This document shows positions 36,450 through 44,744 of a stretch of DNA of 64,000 nt, in pieces. The stretch comes from an uncultured Cellulophaga sp. (GTDB taxonomy: Bacteria; Bacteroidota; Bacteroidia; Flavobacteriales; Flavobacteriaceae): assembly GCA_947496695.1 (NCBI GenBank), contig CANMEI010000006.1:1-64000 (forward strand). Reading direction: 5' to 3'. The position numbers and the translations under genes were made by a program. The notes under the pieces are model-generated. The model ran no database searches, was not told the DNA's origin, and saw nothing but the letters and a program-made list of their open reading frames with translations. The number at the start of each line of letters is the position of its first letter. The stretch's first letter is position 1.

Positions 36450-39400
36450 ATGGCTTTAAAAGTATCAATTGCACATAAAACAACGTATAAATATGACAGA
36501 AAAATTAATCTGTCACCACATATTTTTAGACTCAGACCAGCACCTCACAGTAGAACACCTATAGAGGCTTATTCCATTAAAATTAAGCCAGAGAATCATT
36601 TTTTTAATTGGCAACAAGATCCTTTTGGTAATTATTTAGCACGTATTGTTTTTCCCGAAAAAACAGATGAACTTACTGTAGATATTGAAATAATAGCCGA
36701 TTTAAAAACGATTAACCCTTTTGATTTTTTTGTAGAAGAAACTGTAGAAAATTATCCTTTTTCTTATTCAGAAGATTTAAAAAAGGAATTGTTACCCTAT
36801 TTAGAAGTTACAGAAAAAGGTCCTTTACTGCAAAATTGGATCAAATCAATTGATACAACTCCAAAACGTAGTATAGATTTTTTAATTAGTTTAAATCAAC
36901 ATTTATACAATTACCTGAACTATACAATTCGTATGGAACCCGGGGTGCAAAGTTGTGAACAAACATTAGATAAAAAGTTAGGCTCTTGTAGAGATTTTGC
37001 TTGGCTATTGGTACAAACATTACGTAATTTAGGGTTAGCGGCACGTTTCGTTTCAGGGTATTTAGTGCAACTTAAAGCAGATGAAGAATCTTTAGACGGA
37101 CCTTCAGGTCCTGAAAATGATTTTACAGATTTACATGCGTGGGCTGAGGTTTATTTACCTGGAGCAGGTTGGATTGGTTTAGATGCTACCTCGGGGTTAT
37201 TGGCAGGTGAGGGGCATATACCTTTGGCTTGTACCCCTTCTTTTGAAAGTGCAGCGCCAGTATCAGGTTTTACAGATCCTTGTGAAACAGAATTTATTTT
37301 TGATAATTCGGTTACTCGTATTTTTGAATCTCCAAGAGTAACCAAACCCTATACAGATTCTCAGTGGAAAGAAATTTATGATTTAGGTTTTAAAATAGAG
37401 GAAGAATTAGAAGAAGGAGATGTTAGGTTAACCATGGGGGGTGAACCAACTTTTGTCTCTGTTGATGATATGGAATCTGATGAATGGAACACAACAGCAG
37501 ATGGCGATCATAAAAGAGAATTATCAAGCTCATTAGCTATTAATTTACTATATAAATTTGGAAAAGGAGGTCTTTTACATCATGCGCAAGGCAAATGGTA
37601 CCCAGGTGAGCCATTACCACGTTGGCTTATTGGTATTCATTGGCGTAAAGATGGTAGACCTATCTGGAAAGATGAAAATTTATTAGCTTCATTTTCTAAA
37701 GAATATGAACTTGAAGAAACAGCACCATGTTTATTTTTAAAATCATTATCAGTAAAATTGGGGTGTGACAATAGTACTATAATTCCGGCTTATGAAGATG
37801 CTTTTTATTTTCTGTGGGAAGAAGGTAAATTACCTGTTGATGTTGATCCTTTAACATATAATAAGAAAGATACGATTTTAAGAAAAAAATTGGCAGAAAT
37901 TCTTAAAAACGGAATAGGTAAAGAAGTTGGTTATGTAATGCCTTTAGCAACAAGTAATGGTCAGTGGATTACAAATCCATGGAAGTTTAGAAATAATGAT
38001 TTGTTACTAATACCAGGTAATTCACCTATTGGACTAAGATTACCGCTAGATTCTTTACCAAAAAATCCAGAAGTACCTTCAGAACCTACAATTGAACCAG
38101 ACTTATTTGTTGAAAGGCCAGAATTAGGGGAATATGGTGAAGCTTTAAAAAAGAGAAACTCAAATAAAAAAGAAGTCAAATCAGATAAAAAACAACCTTT
38201 TGCGAGAACTGCTATTTGTGCTGAAATTAGGGATAAAAAATTATACCTTTTTCTACCTCCTTTAGATGAAGTTGAAGAGTTTCTAGATTTAATGGCATGT
38301 ATTGAGGCAACGGCTAAAGAACTTTCAATTCCTGTAATTTTAGAAGGGTATGAACCACCACGAGATAATAGGCTAGAAGTATTGAAGGTTACACCAGACC
38401 CTGGTGTTATTGAAGTAAATGTGCATCCAGCAAAAAACTGGAAAGAACTTACAGAGAATACACTCTCGTTATATGAAGAAGCAAAAAAGTGTAGGTTGGG
38501 CACCGAAAAATTTATGCTTGATGGCAAGCATACTGGCACAGGTGGTGGTAACCATGTTACACTTGGTGGTGTCACTCCAGCTGATAGTCCTTTATTAAGA
38601 GACCCTAAATTATTAAGAAGTTTGCTTACCTTTTGGCAACACCATCCTGGACTTTCGTATTTGTTTTCTGGGGCATTTATAGGGCCAACAAGTCAAGCGC
38701 CACGAGTTGACGAAGCTAGATTAGAAAATTTATATGAATTAGAAATTGCCTTTTCTCAAATTCCTGATGATAAAGAAGTGCCTTTTTGGCTAACAGATCG
38801 TCTTTTTAGACATTTATTGACAGATATTACAGGAAATACACATAGAGCAGAATTTTGTATTGATAAGTTATATTCGCCAGATGCTGCATCAGGTAGGTTG
38901 GGTATTTTAGAACTTCGTGCTTTTGATATGCCACCGCATGCACAAATGAGTTTAATGCAAATGTTACTTGTACGCACATTAGTAGCTTGGTTTTGGAAAA
39001 AACCATACAAACATAATTTAGTACGTTGGGGTACAGAGTTGCATGATAAGTTTTTGCTAGAACATTATGTAAAAGAAGATATTAAAGATATTGTTCAACA
39101 ATTGAATGATGCAGGCTATCCGTTTAAATTAGATTGGTTTGATCCATTTTTTGAATTTAGATTTCCTTTATACGGTATGGTCGAAATAAATTCTATGCAA
39201 ATAGAGTTGCGAATGGCTATAGAACCGTGGAATGTTTTAGGAGAAGAAATGTCGGGTAGAGGAACAGCTAGGTATGTAGATTCTTCGTTAGAGAGAATAC
39301 AAATAAAAGTGAATAATTTTATTGAAGAGCGTTATATATTAACGTGTAACAATATGAAAATTCAAATGAACAGCACTGGTGTTAAAGGAGAATATGTTGC

Positions 39401-39779
39401 GGGTGTACGTTACAAAGCATGGGAGCCATGGTCCGCATTGCACCCAACATTAGGTGTAGATACACCTTTAGTTTTTGATGTAGTAGATACTTGGAATAAT
39501 AAATCTATAGGAGGTTGCACCTATTTTGTTGCGCACCCTGGTGGTCGTTCATATGATACATATCCAGTAAATAGTTATGAAGCAGAATCACGTAGAATAA
39601 ATCGTTTTTGGGATTTTGGGCATACACAATCTGAAATAGCACCCACAGAAATGGTTGCGTCAACAAATTTTGTGGGTAGAATGGTTGAACCTAAAGGAGC
39701 AAATACTACTTTTACATATTCAGAAATTCCTGTAAATCAAGAATATCCACATGTGTTGGATTTAAGAAAAAAGAAATAA
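36450..39779 (+). CDS. Transglutaminase-DUF2126 fusion protein (putative peptide amidoligase system)
   Basis: This 1109-residue protein has three parts. Residues 1-90 are the bacterial transglutaminase N-terminal beta domain (HKTTYKYDRKINLSPHIFRL). The transglutaminase core at about 150-270 keeps its triad: cysteine in KLGSCRDFAWLL, histidine in DLHAWAEVYLP and aspartate in IGLDATSG. From about residue 320 to the end is DUF2126, with VRLTMGGEPTFVSVDD, HHAQGKWYPGEPLPRW, TGTGGGNHVTLGG and HRAEFCIDKLYSPD. DUF2126 has been assigned by comparative genomics to the glutamine-synthetase-like COOH-NH2 ligases. Cytosolic location is inferred because there is no signal peptide. It is first in a three-gene operon with an ATP-grasp-alpha-E protein and another transglutaminase. 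The physiological substrate is unknown. Confidence 0.92.
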   Translation: MALKVSIAHKTTYKYDRKINLSPHIFRLRPAPHSRTPIEAYSIKIKPENHFFNWQQDPFGNYLARIVFPEKTDELTVDIEIIADLKTINPFDFFVEETVENYPFSYSEDLKKELLPYLEVTEKGPLLQNWIKSIDTTPKRSIDFLISLNQHLYNYLNYTIRMEPGVQSCEQTLDKKLGSCRDFAWLLVQTLRNLGLAARFVSGYLVQLKADEESLDGPSGPENDFTDLHAWAEVYLPGAGWIGLDATSGLLAGEGHIPLACTPSFESAAPVSGFTDPCETEFIFDNSVTRIFESPRVTKPYTDSQWKEIYDLGFKIEEELEEGDVRLTMGGEPTFVSVDDMESDEWNTTADGDHKRELSSSLAINLLYKFGKGGLLHHAQGKWYPGEPLPRWLIGIHWRKDGRPIWKDENLLASFSKEYELEETAPCLFLKSLSVKLGCDNSTIIPAYEDAFYFLWEEGKLPVDVDPLTYNKKDTILRKKLAEILKNGIGKEVGYVMPLATSNGQWITNPWKFRNNDLLLIPGNSPIGLRLPLDSLPKNPEVPSEPTIEPDLFVERPELGEYGEALKKRNSNKKEVKSDKKQPFARTAICAEIRDKKLYLFLPPLDEVEEFLDLMACIEATAKELSIPVILEGYEPPRDNRLEVLKVTPDPGVIEVNVHPAKNWKELTENTLSLYEEAKKCRLGTEKFMLDGKHTGTGGGNHVTLGGVTPADSPLLRDPKLLRSLLTFWQHHPGLSYLFSGAFIGPTSQAPRVDEARLENLYELEIAFSQIPDDKEVPFWLTDRLFRHLLTDITGNTHRAEFCIDKLYSPDAASGRLGILELRAFDMPPHAQMSLMQMLLVRTLVAWFWKKPYKHNLVRWGTELHDKFLLEHYVKEDIKDIVQQLNDAGYPFKLDWFDPFFEFRFPLYGMVEINSMQIELRMAIEPWNVLGEEMSGRGTARYVDSSLERIQIKVNNFIEERYILTCNNMKIQMNSTGVKGEYVAGVRYKAWEPWSALHPTLGVDTPLVFDVVDTWNNKSIGGCTYFVAHPGGRSYDTYPVNSYEAESRRINRFWDFGHTQSEIAPTEMVASTNFVGRMVEPKGANTTFTYSEIPVNQEYPHVLDLRKKK

Positions 39780-39796
39780 AGTAAATTTTATTACCT

Positions 39797-42349
39797 GTGA
39801 TAAGTACAGCTTGGTTAAATAATTATTTTACAGATTATAAGTATGATGAAATGTTTACTCCAGAAATGGAGGTAAAATCTCATTGGAAAAAACTGTTCAC
39901 AAGTCTTAATGATCTAGGACAAGAAGGATTAAAATCGCGTCAAAAAGATATCGATTGGCTTCTTGGTGAAAATGGGGTTACCTATAATGTTTATAATGAC
40001 CCAAAAGGATTACATAGACCTTGGAATTTAAATGTAGTTCCATTTATACTGCACGAGAGTGAATGGAAAGTAGTTGAAGATGGTTTAAAGCAAAGAGCAG
40101 AGTTATTAAATTTAGTGCTTAAAGATGTTTACGGTGAACGTAAATTAATAAAAGACGGTATTGTACCGCATGAAGTTATATATGGTCATCGAGGTTTTTT
40201 ACGTCAATGTTCAGGAATTAAGTATACTACAGATAAGTTACTAGCCATGTATGCCGCCGATATTTCACGAGGCTCAGATGGTCGTTTATGGGTAGTTAAT
40301 GATAGAACTGAGGCTCCTTCAGGTATGGGGTATACATCAGAAAATAGATCTACAACGAGTAGAATATTACCTGAAATGTTTGCTAAAATGAATGTAAAAA
40401 GACTTTCTAGTTTTTTTCAAGATTTTAATCAAATGTTGGTTGATGCGTCTCCTGAAAATAAAGAAAACCCTAATATTGTTATTCTAACGCCAGGTTCGCA
40501 TAACGAAACTTATTTTGAGCACGCTTATTTAGCTTCCTTTTTAGGATATCCATTAGTACAAGGTAATGATTTGGTAGTGCGAGATGGTTTTTTATGGATG
40601 AAATCATTACAAGGATTAAAACAAGTAGATGTTGTATTAAGAAGAGTTGATGATGTGTATGTAGACCCCTTAGAGCTTAGAGAAGATTCACATTTAGGTG
40701 TAGCAGGTTTACTAGATGTTGTTCGGAGGAATAATGTCGCTGTTATTAATCCTGTTGGAAGTGGTGTTATAGAAAACCCAGGTTTAATACCTTTTATGCC
40801 AGCTATCGCAAAATATTTTTTGAATGAAGAATTAATAATACCTCAGATAGCATCATGGTGGTGCGGACAAGAGAAAGAAAGAAATTACGTTTTAAATAAT
40901 TTATCTAATCTAGTTATAAAAAGAATAGATCGTACCAACCGCGAGAGCATTCATTTTGGAGATTTTTTAAATAGCGAAGAAATAGAAAAGTTAAAAACCG
41001 AAATTAATGAGCGCCCGTATAGATTTGTTGCTCAAGAAAAAATTAGTTTTTCTACAGCTCCAAATTTAGCAAACGGTAAATTTGAACCTAGAAATATGGT
41101 AGCAAGAGCATTTTCAATAGCTACAAAAGATGGTTATTCGGTAATGCCTGGTGGTTTGGTTCGTGTAGCACCAGATAGAGATACACTTAGGGTATCTAAC
41201 CAAAGAGGGGGTACAAGTAAAGATTTTTGGATTTTAGAAGATAAGCCAAGTGAAGAAACAAAAACACAATACTGGCATCCAAAGGCATCAGTATCAGCAT
41301 CTGGCTTAAATGATTTACCAAGTCTTACCGCCGAAAATTTGTATTGGGCAGGGCGTTATGTAGGTAGAACTTTAGTAAATGCTCGTTTTTTAAGAATGGT
41401 ATTGCGACAAATGGCACTTATGCAAAACAATACAAAAAAACCAGATTCTGTAAAATTACAAGTGCTATTTAAAGCAGTAACAGAGTTAACAGGTACATAT
41501 CCTGGATTCGCTAAAAAGAATTCAAAAGGGACCTACGCTATGGATAATCCGTATAAAGAAATGCTTTCTGTTATTTTAGATAAAAATAGAGTAGGTAGTT
41601 TAGCGAATACCATAAATATGTTTAGTAATTCATATTATTCTATTAGAAATCTTTGGTCGTCTGATATGTGGAGGGTTTTTGAAAACATTCAAAAAACATG
41701 GCGTAATTTTGAAGAAGACACAGATAGATCCATCAATAAAATTATAAAAGTATTGAATCAATTAATAACCCGTTTAATTGCTTTTATGGGGTTAATTGAA
41801 GAAAGTATTATGGTACAACAAGGTTTGTTATTGTACTTTATTGGCCTGCAATTAGAACAAAGTACACTTACTATTACCAAATGTAAATCGTTACTAACTT
41901 TAAAATACGAAGAACAGGTCGAGTATGATCTGTTAGAGTATTTACTAACAAGTCAAGAAAGTTTAAATATATACAGATATAGTTATCGATCTTACATACA
42001 AATTGAACATGTATTAGATTTGATTATGTTAGATTTAGAATATCCGCGATCATTAACATTTATGTTAAATAGAATTCAGAAAGATATCGCCAAATTGCCA
42101 CACTCTAAAGGAATTAATCATTTAACAGATTATCAGAAGTTTGTTTTTGAGGCTTTTTCAAAATTAAGGCTTGCAAATTCAATAGATTTAAATGGGACTA
42201 ATGAAAATGATATATTGCGAAAAAAATTAGATATTTTACTTGAAGAGCTTTCAAATTTGCTTTTTAAAACATCGCAATCAATATCAACTACTTATTTTGA
42301 TCATACGTATAAGCAAAATCAATTGGTAACACAGTCTTTTCCTATCTAA
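39797..42349 (+). CDS. Circularly permuted type 2 ATP-grasp protein fused to alpha-E domain
   Basis: This 850-residue protein begins with a circularly permuted ATP-grasp ligase region at about residues 70-480. Recognisable pieces are YGHRGFLRQC, AADISRGSDGRLWVVNDRTE, GMGYTSENRSTTSRILPEMF, NPVGSGVIENPGL and MPGGLVRVAPDRDTL. From about residue 512 the all-helical alpha-E domain (DUF403) follows (LPSLTAENLYWAGRYVGRTL, SSDMWRVFENIQKTW). In many bacteria these are two proteins; here they are one. ATP-grasp ligases form amide bonds through acyl-phosphates. The start is a GTG at 39797, since an in-frame TAA lies five codons upstream and the next ATG is 18 codons inside. It is 17 bases after the transglutaminase-DUF2126 gene and three bases before the next. 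Confidence 0.92.
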   Translation: MISTAWLNNYFTDYKYDEMFTPEMEVKSHWKKLFTSLNDLGQEGLKSRQKDIDWLLGENGVTYNVYNDPKGLHRPWNLNVVPFILHESEWKVVEDGLKQRAELLNLVLKDVYGERKLIKDGIVPHEVIYGHRGFLRQCSGIKYTTDKLLAMYAADISRGSDGRLWVVNDRTEAPSGMGYTSENRSTTSRILPEMFAKMNVKRLSSFFQDFNQMLVDASPENKENPNIVILTPGSHNETYFEHAYLASFLGYPLVQGNDLVVRDGFLWMKSLQGLKQVDVVLRRVDDVYVDPLELREDSHLGVAGLLDVVRRNNVAVINPVGSGVIENPGLIPFMPAIAKYFLNEELIIPQIASWWCGQEKERNYVLNNLSNLVIKRIDRTNRESIHFGDFLNSEEIEKLKTEINERPYRFVAQEKISFSTAPNLANGKFEPRNMVARAFSIATKDGYSVMPGGLVRVAPDRDTLRVSNQRGGTSKDFWILEDKPSEETKTQYWHPKASVSASGLNDLPSLTAENLYWAGRYVGRTLVNARFLRMVLRQMALMQNNTKKPDSVKLQVLFKAVTELTGTYPGFAKKNSKGTYAMDNPYKEMLSVILDKNRVGSLANTINMFSNSYYSIRNLWSSDMWRVFENIQKTWRNFEEDTDRSINKIIKVLNQLITRLIAFMGLIEESIMVQQGLLLYFIGLQLEQSTLTITKCKSLLTLKYEEQVEYDLLEYLLTSQESLNIYRYSYRSYIQIEHVLDLIMLDLEYPRSLTFMLNRIQKDIAKLPHSKGINHLTDYQKFVFEAFSKLRLANSIDLNGTNENDILRKKLDILLEELSNLLFKTSQSISTTYFDHTYKQNQLVTQSFPI

Positions 42350-42352
42350 ATT

Positions 42353-43243
42353 ATGATTTTTAATATAACACATACAACACAATACGAGTATAATGCTCCA
42401 GTAAGTTATTGTCATAATATTGCAACATTAAGACCAAGAATTTCTAAAGGGCAAGAGCTATTAGATTATAAAATAGATATATCGCCAGAACCATCAGAAT
42501 TATCTGAACGTATTGATTTTTTTGGAAATTATATTACACGATTTTCTATTCAAACAAGACATACGGTTTTAAAGGTTGAAACAAAAAGTAAAGTAGTTAG
42601 AGATTATGCTAGATATCATGAATCTTTTTATACTGATGCTTGTAAAGGTGTCTCCTTAATAGGTGCCTTAGAAGCTTTAAAAAATAATGATACTGAAGTT
42701 TTAGAGGCTAAACAATTTGTATTAGAATCTATTTTTATTAGAAGAACAGATGATGCTATAAAAAAATATGCAGAAATATCTTTTAAAGGCAACAGGTCAG
42801 TTTTTGATGCGACTTATGAATTAATGCAACGTATTTATACCGATTTTGATTTTGTATCAGGTTTTACAAGTATTTCTACACCTATTGATGAGGTGATGAA
42901 AGAAAAAAAAGGTGTTTGTCAAGACTTTGCACAAATAGCTATAGCTTGTATTCGTTCAATAGGTTTGCCAGCACGCTATGTAAGTGGTTATATTGAAACT
43001 TTACCACCAGAAGGGGAAGAGAAGTTGGTAGGTGCTGATGCTTCTCATGCATGGTTTTCTATTTATATACCTACTTTTGGTTGGGTAGATTTTGACCCTA
43101 CAAATAATCAAATTCCGTTAGATCAACATATTGTAGTTGGTTGGGGTAGAGATTATTATGATGTTCCGCCTTTAAAGGGTGTGGTGTACGGTAGCGGAAA
43201 AAGCAAATTGAAAGTGGCGGTTGATATTGCTAGATTAGAGTAG
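42353..43243 (+). CDS. Transglutaminase-like cysteine protease family protein
   Basis: This 296-residue protein has the bacterial transglutaminase N-terminal beta domain (FNITHTTQYEYNAPVSY, then ATLRPRISKGQ) and a transglutaminase core with the triad cysteine in KKGVCQDFAQIA, histidine in DASHAWFSIYIP and aspartate in WVDFDPTNN. Such enzymes can hydrolyse or transfer peptide amide bonds. It lacks a signal peptide, so it works in the cytosol. It follows the ATP-grasp gene by three bases and is the last gene of the operon. Its domain pair repeats the N-terminal part of the 1109-residue protein, so the operon carries two transglutaminases. It converges on the small TPR-like gene with three bases between. 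Confidence 0.93.
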   Translation: MIFNITHTTQYEYNAPVSYCHNIATLRPRISKGQELLDYKIDISPEPSELSERIDFFGNYITRFSIQTRHTVLKVETKSKVVRDYARYHESFYTDACKGVSLIGALEALKNNDTEVLEAKQFVLESIFIRRTDDAIKKYAEISFKGNRSVFDATYELMQRIYTDFDFVSGFTSISTPIDEVMKEKKGVCQDFAQIAIACIRSIGLPARYVSGYIETLPPEGEEKLVGADASHAWFSIYIPTFGWVDFDPTNNQIPLDQHIVVGWGRDYYDVPPLKGVVYGSGKSKLKVAVDIARLE

Positions 43244-43246
43244 TGG

Positions 43247-43660
43247 TTAATTTATTTGATATTCAAATTCTAAAGATTCTTTGAGTTTTAATAGCTCTTG
43301 CTTATTAGGGTAGTCATTTAAAATTTTATCAAGTAATTCTTTGGCTTCTTTACAATTAATAAATTCGGCATTACAACGGTAGCAGTAAGCTGCAACTAAA
43401 CGGTAATTTATATCATATTCTTTAGGGAAAAGGTCATATGCTTTTTGGTATTTAAAAATGGCATTATACCAATCTCTTTTGTTTAACCAATTATCACCAT
43501 CGTCAATAAGTTCTAAGTATTTAGTTCTGTTAGCTACGTATTCAATTTTTTTAGCACTCTTATTAATTGTATTAAAATGGTTTACTACTGAATATATTAC
43601 AAAACCTATAACTATTGTTGTTAAAAATAGAAATCCTAAATTTTTATTTTTCTCTTTCAT
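43247..43660 (-). CDS. Small membrane-anchored TPR-like protein
   Basis: I do not recognise a named family. This 137-residue protein has one N-terminal membrane helix at about residues 9-26 (LGFLFLTTIVIGFVIYSV) and then helical hairpins that look like two tetratricopeptide repeats (NWLNKRDWYNAIFKYQKAYD near 58, then NYRLVAAYCYR and KELLDKILNDYPNKQELLKL). Two cysteines (CYRCN) and a third nearby could form disulfides if the domain is periplasmic. It is a single gene, convergent with the transglutaminase operon and divergent from the WYL-related regulator. A scaffolding role is the only inference available. Confidence 0.7.
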   Translation of the reverse strand: MKEKNKNLGFLFLTTIVIGFVIYSVVNHFNTINKSAKKIEYVANRTKYLELIDDGDNWLNKRDWYNAIFKYQKAYDLFPKEYDINYRLVAAYCYRCNAEFINCKEAKELLDKILNDYPNKQELLKLKESLEFEYQIN

Positions 43661-43855
43661 TATTTATTTTAAAGGTTAATTCTTTATTGCAGGATTTAAA
43701 TATAAACAAACTTTCTTTTGGTTGCTTAGATATTCAAATTAACTGAAGTTTAAATATTTGATTTTCAATTGTATGAAAATCATCAATGAAAATAGATTGC
43801 GTAGTTGTTTTTTACAATGAAAACATTGTTTTATTTTTATTCAAAAATTATAACA

Positions 43856-44677
43856 ATGGCCTTGAATAAAAATGCGATTATTCGATATAAAACAATTGAT
43901 AAATGTTTGCAAGACTGTGATCGTAAATGGACATTAGAAGATCTTATAAAAGCATGTTCTAATGCTTTGAAAACAGTCGAAGGACAACCACAAAAAGTAA
44001 GCAAACGTACTGTACAGCTCGATTTACAATTTATGCGAAATGCAACTTTGGGTTACAATGCTCCTATTACTGTTTTTGATAAGAAGTATTATGCATATAG
44101 TGACGAAAACTACGGAATTACAACTATCCCACTAGCTAAAAATGATGAAAAAGTACTCTCTGAAACAGTAGAATTATTAAAACAGTATGAAGGTTTTTCT
44201 TTTTATTCTGATATAGATAAAGCTATAGTTACTATTGAAAATAAAGTGAATGCACTAAAAGTAGGAGACAATTCAACAACTCTTATTGTTGAAGAAGAAG
44301 TTACTTCAAAAACAAATGAAATAGCAGAACTTTCAACTGTAAAACTGTTAGTTACAAAAGAAGTGCTTGAGACAATAACTAAAAAACCAATTCATCATTC
44401 TCAAGTAATAGGTAAAGAAAATGAAGAAGGTGTGGTTGAACTAGATTTAGAAGTAACTATTACTCCAGAGTTTGAATACAAAATTATTAGTTTAGGTGAT
44501 TGTGTTGAGGTAGTAACTCCAGAAAATTTTAGAAATGGTATTATTGAAAAAATATCAGAATTAACTAAATTATATAGGGTTAAATCATCAGGTAAATCTA
44601 AAGTAGAAAAACAAGTGAAAGTAGCCAAACAAACAAAACCTAAACCAGCTGAGGAACAACAACAAAGCCTGTTTTAA
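43856..44677 (+). CDS. WYL-family-like transcriptional regulator lacking the WYL domain
   Basis: From ATG 43856 this is a 273-residue protein. The N-terminal HTH region (NAIIRYKTIDKCLQ, RKWTLEDLIKACS, VSKRTVQLDLQFMR, LGYNAPITV) matches the Bacteroidetes WYL regulators, and so does the C-terminal WCX part (ITKKPIHHSQVIGKENE, FEYKIISLGDCVEVVTPENF). The central WYL ligand-binding domain, normally about 80 residues between them, is missing: after VENKVNAL-type residues the chain goes directly through a polar linker to the WCX part. The lysine-rich tail ends in QQSLF. A TTG start at 43805 would add 17 residues with no family match. These proteins usually act as transcriptional regulators; the target here is unknown. 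Confidence 0.72.
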   Translation: MALNKNAIIRYKTIDKCLQDCDRKWTLEDLIKACSNALKTVEGQPQKVSKRTVQLDLQFMRNATLGYNAPITVFDKKYYAYSDENYGITTIPLAKNDEKVLSETVELLKQYEGFSFYSDIDKAIVTIENKVNALKVGDNSTTLIVEEEVTSKTNEIAELSTVKLLVTKEVLETITKKPIHHSQVIGKENEEGVVELDLEVTITPEFEYKIISLGDCVEVVTPENFRNGIIEKISELTKLYRVKSSGKSKVEKQVKVAKQTKPKPAEEQQQSLF

Positions 44678-44711
44678 ACGTTAAAAATTTCTGTCATCTT
44701 CTTAGAACATG

Positions 44712-44719
44712 TAAATTTG
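44712..44719 (+). promoter_or_regulatory. Candidate -7 element of the formylglycine-generating-enzyme homologue
   Basis: TAAATTTG matches TAnnTTTG exactly and lies 25 bases before the ATG at 44745. No clear -33 TTG is visible. Confidence 0.45.
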
Positions 44720-44744
44720 AAAAGGATAGAAGCTAATTAAAAAA

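Noticed and set aside
37961..38575. A 204-codon open frame on the minus strand
   Set aside because: It lies wholly inside the DUF2126 region on the opposite strand, has no recognisable domain, and is low-complexity in serine.
43805..43855. TTG start for the WYL-related regulator
   Set aside because: The extra 17 residues do not resemble the family, and the HTH region starts right after the ATG at 43856.
43856..44677. WYL-related regulator as part of a CRISPR or phage-defence locus
   Set aside because: No cas genes, repeats, nucleases or other defence genes are nearby.
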